Source of the DNA: Aquimarina sp040786285
Lineage (GTDB): Bacteria > Bacteroidota > Bacteroidia > Flavobacteriales > Flavobacteriaceae
Direction of reading: 5' to 3'
Assembly (NCBI RefSeq): GCF_040786285.1
Contig: NZ_JBFMKQ010000003.1
Location: 620,001 to 684,000, forward strand
DNA length: 64,000 nt
Positions 52,578-62,419 of the stretch are shown in pieces (the stretch's first letter is position 1; each line of letters opens with the position of its first letter). The translations under genes were made by a program, and so were the position numbers. The notes beneath the pieces are model-generated. The model was not told where the DNA came from. It did no database searches and worked only from the letters and a program-made list of their open reading frames with translations.

Positions 52578-52616
52578 AATAAACTACTACATGATCAAAA
52601 TCTGTAGTAGTTTATT
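52578..52616. other. Perfect 14-bp hairpin
   Basis: AATAAACTACTACA (52578-52591) pairs fully with TGTAGTAGTTTATT (52603-52616), with an 11-base loop. It lacks a T tail but may stop transcription in both directions or stabilise an RNA end. Confidence 0.6.
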
Positions 52617-52766
52617 CATGTTTATCGTCAACTTATTGATGTTTTTCCACAGCTAAAATCAGGTAAACTAACGTATAGTATTTATGATAAGTTTAATGTA
52701 TTCTTCACATTTTTCATTCGTGTTTTAAGCTATCTTGTTTAGATAAACTTTTAAAACCCAAACATT

Positions 52767-53633
52767 ATGAAACATGTATTTTTACTCGCATTTTTTTTAG
52801 CATCTATTACTGTATCTGCTCAATGTGGTACAGGTTGTACTATCTCTGGATCTAGTGTTATCCCACTCAATACAAATAGAGTATACAGTGTTCCTGCATC
52901 TTCGGGGTTTAGCTATTTTTGGTCGGTTACCGGTGGATTATCTATAGTTGGATCTAATACCGGATCTTCGGTAACGGTAAGAGGATTAGGTAGCGGAACA
53001 TTATACATTACCAAATTTAAAGCAGGATCTGCTCCTTGCTGTGCTTCAAAAAACATTGTGGTTAGTAGTAACGTATGCGGGTTAAGTATTAGTAGAGTTA
53101 CTCAGCTTAATGCTTCTGGAGAGGATAATGTAGCCTTTTTTACAGTTCCTACACTACAATCAGGATGGTCGGTTACCAGCAGTACATTTACGGTCACTCT
53201 TGATTCGGGTAGTGTTTCGACATATACTGGTAGTCTTAACCCTAATGGTTATCCACAAATCATAATCCCTGTTCCATGTGTACCTCAAAGTGGTCGTGTA
53301 GATAAAGTAAGTGTATCGGTTACTGCTTCGTCGGGTGCTAATTCTTGCACAAGAACGGTAGTGACAGACTTTTTATCTGTATGCGGTACAGGAGGAGGTA
53401 TTGGCATTGGATTTAGCATTCATCAAACAAAAGATCAGCTTTCTGTGACTACCAATTCTGATGAAACTTTTGATGTTGCTGTATATGACCTCAATGGAAA
53501 TTTAAAATTTGAAGCAAAAAATAGCATCAATACTACCTTTGCTACTAAATCATTGTCTAATGGTATTTACATTATAAAGACCAGCAATAAAAAAGGCGAA
53601 GTACAAACCAAAAAGGTGATTATACAAAAATAA
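52767..53633 (+). CDS. Type IX secretion substrate with C-terminal sorting domain
   Basis: 288 residues with a signal peptide (MKHVFLLAFFLASITVSAQ). The body has PKD/Ig-like strands (SSGFSYFWSVTGGLSIVGSN) and is rich in Ser, Thr and Gly with several cysteines. The last about 75 residues form a type A T9SS C-terminal domain: FDVAVYDLNGNLKFEAKNSI and GIYIIKTSNKKGEVQTKKVI. It should be exported through the T9SS outer-membrane pore and attached or released at the surface. A flagged function beyond this is not visible. Confidence 0.85.
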   Translation: MKHVFLLAFFLASITVSAQCGTGCTISGSSVIPLNTNRVYSVPASSGFSYFWSVTGGLSIVGSNTGSSVTVRGLGSGTLYITKFKAGSAPCCASKNIVVSSNVCGLSISRVTQLNASGEDNVAFFTVPTLQSGWSVTSSTFTVTLDSGSVSTYTGSLNPNGYPQIIIPVPCVPQSGRVDKVSVSVTASSGANSCTRTVVTDFLSVCGTGGGIGIGFSIHQTKDQLSVTTNSDETFDVAVYDLNGNLKFEAKNSINTTFATKSLSNGIYIIKTSNKKGEVQTKKVIIQK

Positions 53634-53651
53634 AGCGTCACCTTAATGAAC

Positions 53652-53686
53652 AATAACATAGCGTGGGTTTTCTACGCTATGTTATT
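53652..53686. terminator. Strong intrinsic hairpin terminator
   Basis: AATAACATAGCGT (53652-53664) pairs perfectly with ACGCTATGTTATT (53674-53686) around a 9-base loop. It separates the T9SS gene from the succinate dehydrogenase operon. Confidence 0.8.
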
Positions 53687-53934
53687 ATATATAGAACTCA
53701 ATTTTTATCTTCCAAACTAGTAGTATACTAAACTTCATAATTCGAAAAAATTTAAATTAGTATGGATTTTTTCATTAACTTTAAAATCATAAAACTTTAT
53801 TAATCAACTTACTACAATAAAGTTTTTTTTGTTTTTTTTACCTAAAATGCGAAGCGATCTAATATCCTCGATTGGATATTAATGAAAATTAACCTTACAC
53901 ACACTCTTGGGCAAAATTAAAACCAACTCATCGT

Positions 53935-54789
53935 ATGTCTTCAAACCCTTCTATTGCCATTCGCTCCAAAGGATTTGCAAAAACGTTACGTAAAGATAAT
54001 TGGTGGTTATACCCTGGTCTTGTAGTTTTTGGGCTTACCGGTTTCTTAATTTATGGATTTTGGTCTGCCTGGCAAGCCGATTTTTATTGGTACAGTGCAG
54101 GACAAGAAGGATTTGGCGGGTATTTAGCTCCTTTTTATTCTCCATTACTTTTTATAAAAGAAGGTGTGGCTGGTGCGGCACCTATAGAACACGCTATATT
54201 TGGATCATGGCCCACATGGTGGCCTTCGTGGATCCCTCCTTCTCCATCTCTGCTTATATTGGCCATTCCCGGAATCTTTAGATTTACCTGTTATTACTAC
54301 AGAAAGGCTTATTACAGAGCCTTTACTGGTACTCCTCCGGCTTGTGCTGTGGGAGCATTACCGCGCAAAGGAAAATCGGGTTATAAAGGAGAGACAGGAC
54401 TTATGCTGGTGCAAAACCTACATCGTTACGCTATGTACTTTGCCATGATGTATATTATAGTTTTCTTTTATGATGCCTATCTATCATTTTTCAGAGGTGG
54501 CGAATTGGGTGTGGGAATAGGAAGCATTTTGTTATTAGGAAATCCTATTTTATTAGCCTGTTATTCTTTTGGATGTCATTCGATACGGCACCTTTTAAGT
54601 GGTAGTAGAGATTGTTACTCTTGTAGCATGAGCGGTAATATAGCACACAAAAATGGAAAAGTTGTAGGCTGGCTCAATAGACGTCATGAATTATTTGCAT
54701 GGCTTAGTTTGATTTGGATTATGATTGCGGATTTCTATGTTCGTATGGTTGCTATGGGATATATAACAGACCTCAATACTTGGGGATAA
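53935..54789 (+). CDS. sdhC: Succinate dehydrogenase cytochrome b-type membrane subunit
   Basis: 284 residues, about five membrane segments. Haem/quinone histidines are visible in VQNLHRYAMYFAMM, FGCHSIRHLLSG and RRHELFAWLS. This single long membrane subunit type (fused SdhC/D-like) is typical of Bacteroidota and actinobacterial complexes and differs from the short SdhC plus SdhD of proteobacteria. It precedes sdhA by 15 bp; together with sdhB it anchors complex II and passes electrons to menaquinone. Confidence 0.85.
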   Translation: MSSNPSIAIRSKGFAKTLRKDNWWLYPGLVVFGLTGFLIYGFWSAWQADFYWYSAGQEGFGGYLAPFYSPLLFIKEGVAGAAPIEHAIFGSWPTWWPSWIPPSPSLLILAIPGIFRFTCYYYRKAYYRAFTGTPPACAVGALPRKGKSGYKGETGLMLVQNLHRYAMYFAMMYIIVFFYDAYLSFFRGGELGVGIGSILLLGNPILLACYSFGCHSIRHLLSGSRDCYSCSMSGNIAHKNGKVVGWLNRRHELFAWLSLIWIMIADFYVRMVAMGYITDLNTWG

Positions 54790-54804
54790 AAGGAACAAAC
54801 AAAG

Positions 54805-56664
54805 ATGTTAGACATTTCAGAAATAAAAACTATTGAACACGATGTGCTAATCATTGGTGCTGGTGGAGCTGGACTTAGCGCGGCTATCGAAGCTTCATCA
54901 CTAGGAATGAGCACAGGTATTGTAATGAAATCTTTGCTAGGTAAAGCACATACTGTAATGGCCGAAGGCGGAATGGCAGCGGCATTGGCTAATGTAGATG
55001 AGCGCGACCACTGGAAAATTCATTTTAGAGATACCATGCGGGGCGGTAAATTTCTGAATGTATGGCGTATGGCCGAACTCCATGCTAAACTTGCTCCTGT
55101 ACGTGTACGCCTTTTAGAAGAATGGGGTGCCGTTTTTGATCGAACTAAGAATGGGTTGATTAACCAGCGTAATTTTGGCGGCCATAGATATCCAAGACTA
55201 GCCCATGTAGGTGATCGTACCGGATTAGAAATGATCAGAACCTTACAGGATCATGGCATCCATCAGGGAATTGAAACCTATATGGAATGCACCGCTCTAG
55301 ATCTACTCAAAAACCAAAAAGGAGAAGTCTGTGGGGTTGTATGCATGTGGCGCGAAACCGGAACCTTTGTCATATTTAAAGCTAAATCTATCATTATGGC
55401 CACCGGAGGTGGTGGCAAAGCCTGGGATGTAACATCAAACTCCTGGGAATATACAGGCGATGGTTACGCGATGGCCTATGAAGCTGGTGCCGAACTTATG
55501 GATATGGAATTTAACCAGTTTCATCCCACAGGGATGGTTTGGCCATTATCGGTAAAAGGTATTTTGGTTACCGAAAGTGTACGAGGTGAAGGTGGAATCC
55601 TTCTCAATAACGAAGGAACACGGTTTATGTTTAATTATATTCCCGAGCGGTTTCGCTCAGAAACTGCCGATACCCAGGAAGAAGCAGCACGTTGGCTTGC
55701 AGGTGATCCCAATGCGAGACGACCACCAGAGCTGCTAACACGAGATGTGGTTGCACGAGCTATAAATGATGAGGTTAAAGCCGGAAGAGGTTCTGAGCAT
55801 GGAGGCGCATATCTTAATATCGCCACACAGCGATCTGCCGAAAACATTAAGAAGAAATTGCCATCTATGTACCACCAGTTTAAAGTTTTGGCAGAACTGG
55901 ATATTACAAAAGAGCCAATGGAAGTTGGTCCAACCTGTCATTATTTTATGGGAGGAATACGAGTCGATGCTGATACAACAATGAGTTCTGTGCCAGGAAT
56001 GTTTGCATGTGGTGAATGTGCCGCCGGAATGCATGGTGCTAATCGCTTAGGAGGTAATTCTTTATCTGATCTTCTTGTTTTTGGATATTTATCGGGTAAA
56101 AATGCTGCTGAATATGCTAAACAACGTGCAACACACTCAGAAATTGATAAAGAACAGGTTAACAAGATAATTCAAAATGCTACGAATATTTTAAATCGTG
56201 AATCTGGAGCTAATCCATATCTTTTGCATGAAGAACTAGAACAAAATATGCAGACCAATGTGGGGATTATTAGAACAAAAGATACCCTGGAAACCGGAAT
56301 TGATCAGTTAGATAAAATCAAAGAGGCATATAAAAATGTTAAAGCTAAAGGGGCAAGCCAATTTAATCCCGGTTGGCATGAAGCACTAGGATTGCGTAAT
56401 CTATTAATAACAGCTGAGGCAGTGGCACGTGCCGCATTGCTTCGAGAAGAAAGCCGTGGCGCACATACGCGAGCTGATTTCCCAGGAGAGCAAAAGGATT
56501 GGCTTAATTACAATATTGTATCTACCAAGGGCATGGACGGAAAAATGCAGCTTATAAAAGTAGAACGTCCTGTCCCGGATTCAGAGTTAGAGCGTATTGC
56601 AGAATCATCAATTGAAGACCTTGAAATAGAAATCGTCCAAGAAAGAAAAAAAGAAAAAGCTTGA
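54805..56664 (+). CDS. sdhA: Succinate dehydrogenase/fumarate reductase flavoprotein subunit
   Basis: 619 residues. FAD-binding N-terminus (VLIIGAGGAGLSAAIEASSL), the flavin-attachment region GKAHTVMAEGGMAAAL (His for covalent FAD), the active-site segments GVVCMWRETGTF, MEFNQFHPTGM and REESRGAHTRADFPGE, and the GLGGN-like GANRLGGNSLSDLL motif are all present. It oxidises succinate to fumarate and donates electrons to the Fe-S subunit. It is the middle gene of sdhCAB. Confidence 0.93.
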   Translation: MLDISEIKTIEHDVLIIGAGGAGLSAAIEASSLGMSTGIVMKSLLGKAHTVMAEGGMAAALANVDERDHWKIHFRDTMRGGKFLNVWRMAELHAKLAPVRVRLLEEWGAVFDRTKNGLINQRNFGGHRYPRLAHVGDRTGLEMIRTLQDHGIHQGIETYMECTALDLLKNQKGEVCGVVCMWRETGTFVIFKAKSIIMATGGGGKAWDVTSNSWEYTGDGYAMAYEAGAELMDMEFNQFHPTGMVWPLSVKGILVTESVRGEGGILLNNEGTRFMFNYIPERFRSETADTQEEAARWLAGDPNARRPPELLTRDVVARAINDEVKAGRGSEHGGAYLNIATQRSAENIKKKLPSMYHQFKVLAELDITKEPMEVGPTCHYFMGGIRVDADTTMSSVPGMFACGECAAGMHGANRLGGNSLSDLLVFGYLSGKNAAEYAKQRATHSEIDKEQVNKIIQNATNILNRESGANPYLLHEELEQNMQTNVGIIRTKDTLETGIDQLDKIKEAYKNVKAKGASQFNPGWHEALGLRNLLITAEAVARAALLREESRGAHTRADFPGEQKDWLNYNIVSTKGMDGKMQLIKVERPVPDSELERIAESSIEDLEIEIVQERKKEKA

Positions 56665-56715
56665 TGTTTTAAAATTAATAAGTAGGAAACAATTATAACT
56701 TCTAATTCGAAAAAT

Positions 56716-57489
56716 ATGACACTACGTAAATTTCAAATCTACAGAGGAGACCAGGAAACTGGGACGTTGATAAATTTTGAAACAGAAGTAAAAGAAGGAA
56801 TGGTGGTTCTGGATGTTATTCATAAAATTCAGGCTGAACAAGCCAATGATTTAGCAGTGCGATGGAATTGCAAAGCCGGAAAATGTGGATCCTGCAGTAT
56901 GGAAATTAATGGAAAGCCAAAATTATCCTGCATGACTAGAATGAATGAATATGACCCTGATGAAACCATTACCATCACACCATTAAAAACCTTTCCTGTA
57001 ATAAAAGACTTGGTCACCGATGTTTCCTGGAATTATACTCAAAATAAAAGAATAAAACCTGTGAAATTAGCTAGCGAAGCCAAGACCGAAAAGGGCTATG
57101 TGATGTATCAGGAAGATGTGGATCGCGTTCAGGAATTTAGAAAATGTATTGAATGTTATCTATGCCAAAATGTTTGTCATATACTGCGTGACCATGATAA
57201 AAAGGACGTGTTTATCGGGCCTCGATTCATGATTAGAGTAGCTAGTCTCGAAATGCATCCTTTGGATACTGAAGATAGAATTCCTGAACTTAAAAAAGAA
57301 TTCGGTTCTGGTATGTGTAATATTACACGCTGTTGCACTGATGTATGTCCGGAGCATATCAACCTTACCGATAATGGTATCATTCCGCTAAAAGAACGTG
57401 TTATCGATAGATACTATGACCCTGTCACCATTATAGGGCGCAAGATATTTGGAAAGAAAAAGAAGAAACTCCCTCCTATTAAGCACTAA
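56716..57489 (+). CDS. sdhB: Succinate dehydrogenase iron-sulfur subunit
   Basis: 257 residues. The 2Fe-2S cluster site is CKAGKCGSCSM...C (NCKAGKCGSCSMEI and LSCMTRM); the C-terminal clusters use CIECYLCQNVCH and CNITRCCTDVCPEHI. These are the usual SdhB sites, with the last motif carrying the conserved proline. It links SdhA to SdhC and lies 51 bp after sdhA. Confidence 0.92.
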   Translation: MTLRKFQIYRGDQETGTLINFETEVKEGMVVLDVIHKIQAEQANDLAVRWNCKAGKCGSCSMEINGKPKLSCMTRMNEYDPDETITITPLKTFPVIKDLVTDVSWNYTQNKRIKPVKLASEAKTEKGYVMYQEDVDRVQEFRKCIECYLCQNVCHILRDHDKKDVFIGPRFMIRVASLEMHPLDTEDRIPELKKEFGSGMCNITRCCTDVCPEHINLTDNGIIPLKERVIDRYYDPVTIIGRKIFGKKKKKLPPIKH

Positions 57490-57529
57490 TCACAATATCA
57501 GATAAACTCAATCCTGAAAATGTTGTAGA

Positions 57530-58033
57530 CTATACATCTAACAGCGGTTGCATTTGATCTTCCTCAGGTGAAGGTTCAAGCTTAAATTCTTGAATTCCTC
57601 GCACACATGCATTCCACCTCAAAATTGCATCTTGATTATCTTCCGGATGGATCTTTTCAGCTTCTTCAAAAAATTCCATGGCATTACGATAGTACTCATA
57701 AGCAATATATCTAACCCTAGGTCTGGCTCTTTTTAGTATAGCCTTACCAAAACGCTCTTCTATAATACCCCGATAATAATACCGTTCGTATTCATCGGTT
57801 AGTTGGTCACATAGTTCCTTAGCTTCAGAATAATAGGAGCTATTCTCAGCATCAAACTGATCTGTAATTGCTAGAATTAGATATAAAAGAGCAAGTTGAT
57901 TATCAGGTTCAATAGTAAGGATGTCTCTACAAATACTTTTAGCCTGCCAAGGTTCATTTAGCAGACGATAGTGTTTTGCTCTAGTAATAGCCTTTGGAAT
58001 AGAATCTTTAGAAAGTGGTTTGAATTGTAGCAT
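57530..58033 (-). CDS. TPR-like helical protein
   Basis: 167 residues if the ATG at 58033 (MLQFKPLSKDSIP) is the start; a longer frame begins at 58051. Helical repeats with TPR-like spacing (AKSICRDILTIEPDNQLALLYLILAI, EYYRNAMEFFEEAEKIHPEDNQ) suggest a protein-interaction scaffold. It is cytoplasmic and convergent with sdhB. No specific partner recognised. Confidence 0.65.
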   Translation of the reverse strand: MLQFKPLSKDSIPKAITRAKHYRLLNEPWQAKSICRDILTIEPDNQLALLYLILAITDQFDAENSSYYSEAKELCDQLTDEYERYYYRGIIEERFGKAILKRARPRVRYIAYEYYRNAMEFFEEAEKIHPEDNQDAILRWNACVRGIQEFKLEPSPEEDQMQPLLDV

Positions 58034-58286
58034 AGCGAAAAAATTAATCAATTACGGGAATCATCTAGTACATCAATATACGAATTTATTAGCGGATATT
58101 GTAAAAACGAATTTCTATATCCCACATCAGTAACACATTTTAACTAATTGATTGTTAACAATATGATTCTAAAAATGAATACCAAATATATACTATCATA
58201 CTTAAGTAAAAATAGTGGCGCAATAATATCTAGAAGACAGAATGATGATTGAAGATATAACACTGATTATCATTTTTGTAAATTTA

Positions 58287-58307
58287 AGAAGCGCAACAGG
58301 CGCTTCT
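58287..58307 (+). promoter_or_regulatory. Hairpin in the leader of the acetyltransferase gene
   Basis: AGAAGCGC (58287-58294) pairs perfectly with GCGCTTCT (58300-58307) around a 5-base loop, 26 bp before the start codon. It has no T tail, so it is not a standard terminator; it may be a regulatory RNA hairpin. Confidence 0.4.
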
Positions 58308-58332
58308 CTAACTTAAAACCGTACATAACGAC

Positions 58333-58764
58333 ATGTTATCAAATATTAAACTAAAATTAGCCGAAATCTCTGATCTCGATGCTATGCAACAAGCCGGAGA
58401 CACCCTGTTTGATTATGCTATAAAACCTAATCGCGCCATAGAATTTATTAACGACCCCAGGCATCATATGGTTTTGGCTTATGATAAAGACTTGATTGTG
58501 GGGATGGCATCAGGATTTCACTATATACATCCTGATAAAGATCCTGCACTCTTTATCAATGAAGTTTCGGTGATCGAGGCCTATCAAAACAAAGGGATTG
58601 GTCGTGCTATCGTAAAATACCTCTGTGAATATGGTAAGAAATTAGATTGCACAGAAGCTTGGATAGCTACCGAACAATCTAATACCGCGGCCAGAAAAGC
58701 ATATATAGCCGCTGGCGGAATCGAAGATAAAGAGCCTATTGTTATGTATGCTTGGGAGTATTGA
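58333..58764 (+). CDS. GNAT family N-acetyltransferase
   Basis: 143 residues with the GNAT fold: HHMVLAYDKDLIVGMASGFH, ALFINEVSVIEAYQNKGIGRAIVKYL (motif A, acetyl-CoA binding) and EAWIATEQSNTAARKAYIAA (motif B). The pattern resembles aminoglycoside 3-N-acetyltransferase-like (AacA4/AacC) or other small-molecule acetyltransferases. The substrate is unknown; antibiotic resistance should not be claimed. Confidence 0.82.
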   Translation: MLSNIKLKLAEISDLDAMQQAGDTLFDYAIKPNRAIEFINDPRHHMVLAYDKDLIVGMASGFHYIHPDKDPALFINEVSVIEAYQNKGIGRAIVKYLCEYGKKLDCTEAWIATEQSNTAARKAYIAAGGIEDKEPIVMYAWEY

Positions 58765-58852
58765 CCTTAGATACTAAACTTTTATTAACTTTATCGTACT
58801 AAAGCTTTATATGAAATAAGCCAGCATTTATTCACACAACAAAAACAAAAAG

Positions 58853-59899
58853 ATGAGAAATATACTTTGGGTAGTAATAATCTTATGTATGACTTTAATG
58901 AGTTGTAAAAGCGAAAACAAGCAAGAACAAAAAGAGGATGCAACTAACCAGGCAAATGAGGTGGAAAAAACTGCTTCAGAAGAACCTTCTTCTGTTGAAA
59001 AAGAAAAAACTACCAAAGAACCTCTACATTGGGATACGATTGAAGTAACTTCAGCAAACATTGGAGACTTTCCATTCTTTAATGCTCCAAAAGGCTTCGT
59101 ATACAAGCGCGATAAAACATACGATTACTATAGTTTAGATTTCTATATCAATGGTCATTTTCAGACTATTGAAGGCAAAGTATACATGTCATCTATAGAA
59201 ATGGAAAGAGATTCGGATGGAAAACGACAACCCTGGAATGAGGTTCTTTTTCGGAAATCATTTGAAGATTATATAGCATCAAATGGTGGACAACTACTTT
59301 TTAAAGGAAAAGTGCCCAAAGAAGATGTAAAAGCAGTATCAAAAAAACATGGCGGCACCTATTTATACGAGCATATTATTGGTAACGAAAGCGTTTATCG
59401 ATCACCAATAAGTATATATGCAATCAATACAGGAGACAAAAGAATACTTGTGCAGTTATGGGCCAGTACAGCCGAAGGGCAAATTGGAGTATTGCAACTA
59501 CAAGATTTTGAGCAAACTATTACCAAAGTAACCGCCGATGAGATCAAAAAAGAGTTAGATGATAAAGGTTTTATTGCGCTTTATATCAATTTTGATACGG
59601 GTAAATCAAGAATTAAAACAGAATCGTATAGTATCATTGATGAGATCAAAAAATTAATGACTACGCACAAGGATTTGGATATCGCTATCGAAGGTCATAC
59701 AGACAATGTTGGTCAACCCAAAGACAATCAAAAATTATCTGAAAATCGTGCAAGAGCTGTATTAATGGCACTGGTTGACGAAGGAGTTGACGAATCCAGG
59801 TTAAGCAGTCAGGGATTTGGGGATACCAAACCGATAGAAAGTAACGATACAGACGATGGAAAAGCCAAAAACAGAAGAGTTGAGATCAGAAAGAAATAA
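58853..59899 (+). CDS. OmpA-family lipoprotein
   Basis: 348 residues. A lipoprotein signal (LCMTLMSCKS) is followed by a Glu-rich linker, an unassigned domain of about 170 residues with paired aromatic strands (PFFNAPKGFVYKRDKTYDYY) and a C-terminal OmpA peptidoglycan-binding domain (FIALYINFDTGKSRIKTES, AIEGHTDNVGQPKDNQKLSE, RARAVLMALVDEGV, RRVEIRKK). It should tether the outer membrane to the cell wall. The stop overlaps the next gene. Confidence 0.85.
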   Translation: MRNILWVVIILCMTLMSCKSENKQEQKEDATNQANEVEKTASEEPSSVEKEKTTKEPLHWDTIEVTSANIGDFPFFNAPKGFVYKRDKTYDYYSLDFYINGHFQTIEGKVYMSSIEMERDSDGKRQPWNEVLFRKSFEDYIASNGGQLLFKGKVPKEDVKAVSKKHGGTYLYEHIIGNESVYRSPISIYAINTGDKRILVQLWASTAEGQIGVLQLQDFEQTITKVTADEIKKELDDKGFIALYINFDTGKSRIKTESYSIIDEIKKLMTTHKDLDIAIEGHTDNVGQPKDNQKLSENRARAVLMALVDEGVDESRLSSQGFGDTKPIESNDTDDGKAKNRRVEIRKK

Positions 59900-60557
59900 A
59901 TTTATCTTTTTAAGATACCGCAAAATATTGTGTTTACTTCTAGTTATAAGTACTACTGGATGCAATAAAAAAAACGATACGTTTTCTGAAGATGATATAG
60001 AGACCCAAGATTTGTTTATAAAGCTTCTTGATGTAACACATAATAAGGTAAATAAGACCCTTTTGATAGATTCTATTAAAACACATAAATTACCGCCGGC
60101 AGACCAGGTAATCAGATCCAATGAATCGGGTGGTTACGTAGATGTTCTCATAAAACTTTCTGAAGAAGAGAGGCGATTAAGTTTTTATCAGGATGTAATG
60201 CAATTCTATAGCGTAAGTTCTGGAGAATGTTTTTTACCTTCTATAGATCATAAGTTTTCGTTCGAAGATTTTATGTACAATATAAAACCTTGTCTTGGTA
60301 ATATCTATTCGGCCATAGAACCCATCTTATCTTCAAAATTTTCTAAGGATTATAAAGTTGATAATCATCTTTTTGGAGAAGTAAATAAGGTACTTCAATT
60401 TCATGGAATAGAAATGGGAATGGTTAACTTTTATAATGATCAATTTTATTTTATATTCTTTGACAAAAAAAATAAAAGTAAAGTCTATGCTATTTTTGAT
60501 TCTTTAGGAATAGAAATTGGAGATGAAAATACTTTGTTTAGAGGTTTTAAAAGATAA
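59856..60557 (+). CDS. Lipoprotein of unknown function
   Basis: 233 residues. The start at 59856 overlaps the OmpA lipoprotein gene by 44 bp; the first 14 residues (MEKPKTEELRSERN) look translated from that frame, so the real start may be later, close to the lipoprotein signal KILCLLLVISTTGC. The mature part has strand-rich segments (YVDVLIKLSEEERRLSFYQD, GNIYSAIEPILSSK) but no known family. It probably shares the transcript with the upstream gene. Confidence 0.55.
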   Translation: MEKPKTEELRSERNKFIFLRYRKILCLLLVISTTGCNKKNDTFSEDDIETQDLFIKLLDVTHNKVNKTLLIDSIKTHKLPPADQVIRSNESGGYVDVLIKLSEEERRLSFYQDVMQFYSVSSGECFLPSIDHKFSFEDFMYNIKPCLGNIYSAIEPILSSKFSKDYKVDNHLFGEVNKVLQFHGIEMGMVNFYNDQFYFIFFDKKNKSKVYAIFDSLGIEIGDENTLFRGFKR

Positions 60558-60570
60558 CTATAACATATAT

Positions 60571-61587
60571 ATGCAAAACAACGTAATAAGGTTATTGATC
60601 TGTATGCTTTTTATACATATATATCAATATACTAATGCACAACAAATGAAAGACTCGATAATTAACGACAACTCTTTTAAGATTAAAGAAATCCCACTGG
60701 ATTCGTATCCAGGAAAATACAAAGACGGAAAGCCTTATGAAGGATATTTTAAAAAAGGAGATCGTGAGTTTTATACGGTTGATTTTTATGAAAATGGTGA
60801 GCCTAAATACCAGTATTCTATGGATATTTTGGATCAAATGGAGCAAGAAGAATTTGTCTTAGATATTAAATCGACCTATAAAGATGGAAAAATATTTAAT
60901 GGATCTGAAGTTCTACAATTCAAAGACGGGATCCTTTGTAAAAACTGGAATAATGGAAAACTAGAGAGTTTTACTCAAGACGTTTTTGCGGTGCATTATT
61001 ATAATCGGATAACTTTTGAAAAAGAAAAAGACGCCATACAGATTACGAATTTGCAAGAGAAAAATTACCAAATTAAGTTGTTTATCGATAATGATGTTTG
61101 GGTGATACAATTATTACATAAAGATCAAATATTGGTTCACACCGAAAGTGTTGCTCATGCTGCTATCAACTTCCCTAAAAATAGTATTGTACGACTATAT
61201 GTCGAAGACAATGTAGAACGAGGATTGGCATATCGTAATATAGATAATTCGAATATTTTAATATCTGAAGCAGATCTAAATACTCATATCCTTAATACAT
61301 TAGAAACACCTAATTCGAAAGATATAGATATTGCTTTTGATCATTTACTTGATAAATTGATACAAACTCAAGGTTTTTCTATAGAAAAAAAGCATAAAGA
61401 AATGCCAGTGATTATTGGTTATTTTGACACTAATGGTGATGGATTGATTAAGGATGGTATTCGATGTATAGAAAATAAGGGCAATACCCTATATCAAATA
61501 TATGAGAATGGAAAACTCACAAAAGAAGAAAAAACAACGGTAACTGAGTTTCAGGAAGTTTTTTCTAACTATGTTAAAAACAAATAA
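60571..61587 (+). CDS. Exported protein of unknown function
   Basis: 338 residues if translation begins at the ATG at 60571, which starts a signal peptide-like segment (NNVIRLLICMLFIHIYQYTN) that ends before AQQ. The mature protein has repeated Lys/Gly/Glu strand patterns (KYKDGKPYEGYFKKGDREFYT, DGKIFNGSEVLQFKDGILCK) resembling MORN-type repeat motifs, and a second half without clear features. MORN-like repeats suggest a lipid or surface-interaction module; this is a weak inference. Confidence 0.5.
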   Translation: MQNNVIRLLICMLFIHIYQYTNAQQMKDSIINDNSFKIKEIPLDSYPGKYKDGKPYEGYFKKGDREFYTVDFYENGEPKYQYSMDILDQMEQEEFVLDIKSTYKDGKIFNGSEVLQFKDGILCKNWNNGKLESFTQDVFAVHYYNRITFEKEKDAIQITNLQEKNYQIKLFIDNDVWVIQLLHKDQILVHTESVAHAAINFPKNSIVRLYVEDNVERGLAYRNIDNSNILISEADLNTHILNTLETPNSKDIDIAFDHLLDKLIQTQGFSIEKKHKEMPVIIGYFDTNGDGLIKDGIRCIENKGNTLYQIYENGKLTKEEKTTVTEFQEVFSNYVKNK

Positions 61588-61669
61588 ATTATATTGCTAG
61601 AAATATATACAGAAAACTACATTTCGTAAGGATACCGAATAAAAAAGTAATTGAATACCAAAATTAAAT

Positions 61670-61912
61670 ATGAAAAAAGAAGATCTAAAAAAATTATCTA
61701 CTGAAGAACTTTTAAAAAAATCAACAGCCTTAAAAACAGTAACTAGTCTTTTAGCTGGAGTACTTATTGTTTTGTTGGGTGTCACCGTATTTAATTCTAT
61801 TAAAACCAAAACACTCGATATGTTGCTTGTGATACCTATTGCATTATCGACAATTTTATTTATAAACTACAAACAAATAAAAGATATCAAAACAGAGATT
61901 AAATCTCGATAA
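61670..61912 (+). CDS. Small two-helix membrane protein
   Basis: 80 residues: a charged N-terminal helix (MKKEDLKKLSTEELLKKST), two membrane segments (TVTSLLAGVLIVLLGVTVF and LLVIPIALSTILFINY) and a basic tail. No family recognised. It stands alone in a gap between two opposite-strand genes. Confidence 0.6.
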   Translation: MKKEDLKKLSTEELLKKSTALKTVTSLLAGVLIVLLGVTVFNSIKTKTLDMLLVIPIALSTILFINYKQIKDIKTEIKSR

Positions 61913-61969
61913 AAAATGTACTAATAATATGAGTTCGCACTTCAAATATCTTGATTATTTGAAATACTA

Positions 61970-62419
61970 TTACGCACTTTTATCATTTTTAGAAGTAACA
62001 TCAGGAGTTTGAGTTAGGCTTTTGGCCCAGGCTATAGCATCTTCGAGATTATCAAAGCTTTGAAAACTGTTTCGCATAAATAGTTTTTCTAACAAAGAAG
62101 TAATAAGCCCTTTTGGATTATAGCTAACAATAGCATATCCCCTTAACTTATAATCACTCTTAAAAAACTTGATCCAATCGCTGGGTTTTACTGAATATGA
62201 GTGTACCCGGTTCGATATTAAGACTAAATTCTCGCCATTATGATCATAGAGTTCACTTAACTCTTTTACAATGGGTTTTGCATGCTCATCCCACGTGTAT
62301 ACTACTCCTTCATTGATCTCTGATACTATAAAAGTATCAAACAGATAGTATGTACCACAAGAATACCGTAACTCCTGAATCGCATCTTGATAAAAAGAAG
62401 AATCCCTTATATACCCCAT
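61970..62419 (-). CDS. STAS/SEC14-like (SpoIIAA-like) flavobacterial protein
   Basis: 149 residues from the ATG at 62419 (MGYIRDSSFYQDAIQELRYS); a longer frame begins at 62497. The core pattern (TYYLFDTFIVSEINEGVVYT, LVLISNRVHSYSVKPSDWI, GYAIVSYNP, SFDNLEDAIAWAKSL) matches a small flavobacterial family with a STAS-like fold. Its function is unknown; a cytoplasmic regulatory role is possible. It lies between the small membrane protein and the sorbosone dehydrogenase gene. Confidence 0.6.
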   Translation of the reverse strand: MGYIRDSSFYQDAIQELRYSCGTYYLFDTFIVSEINEGVVYTWDEHAKPIVKELSELYDHNGENLVLISNRVHSYSVKPSDWIKFFKSDYKLRGYAIVSYNPKGLITSLLEKLFMRNSFQSFDNLEDAIAWAKSLTQTPDVTSKNDKSA

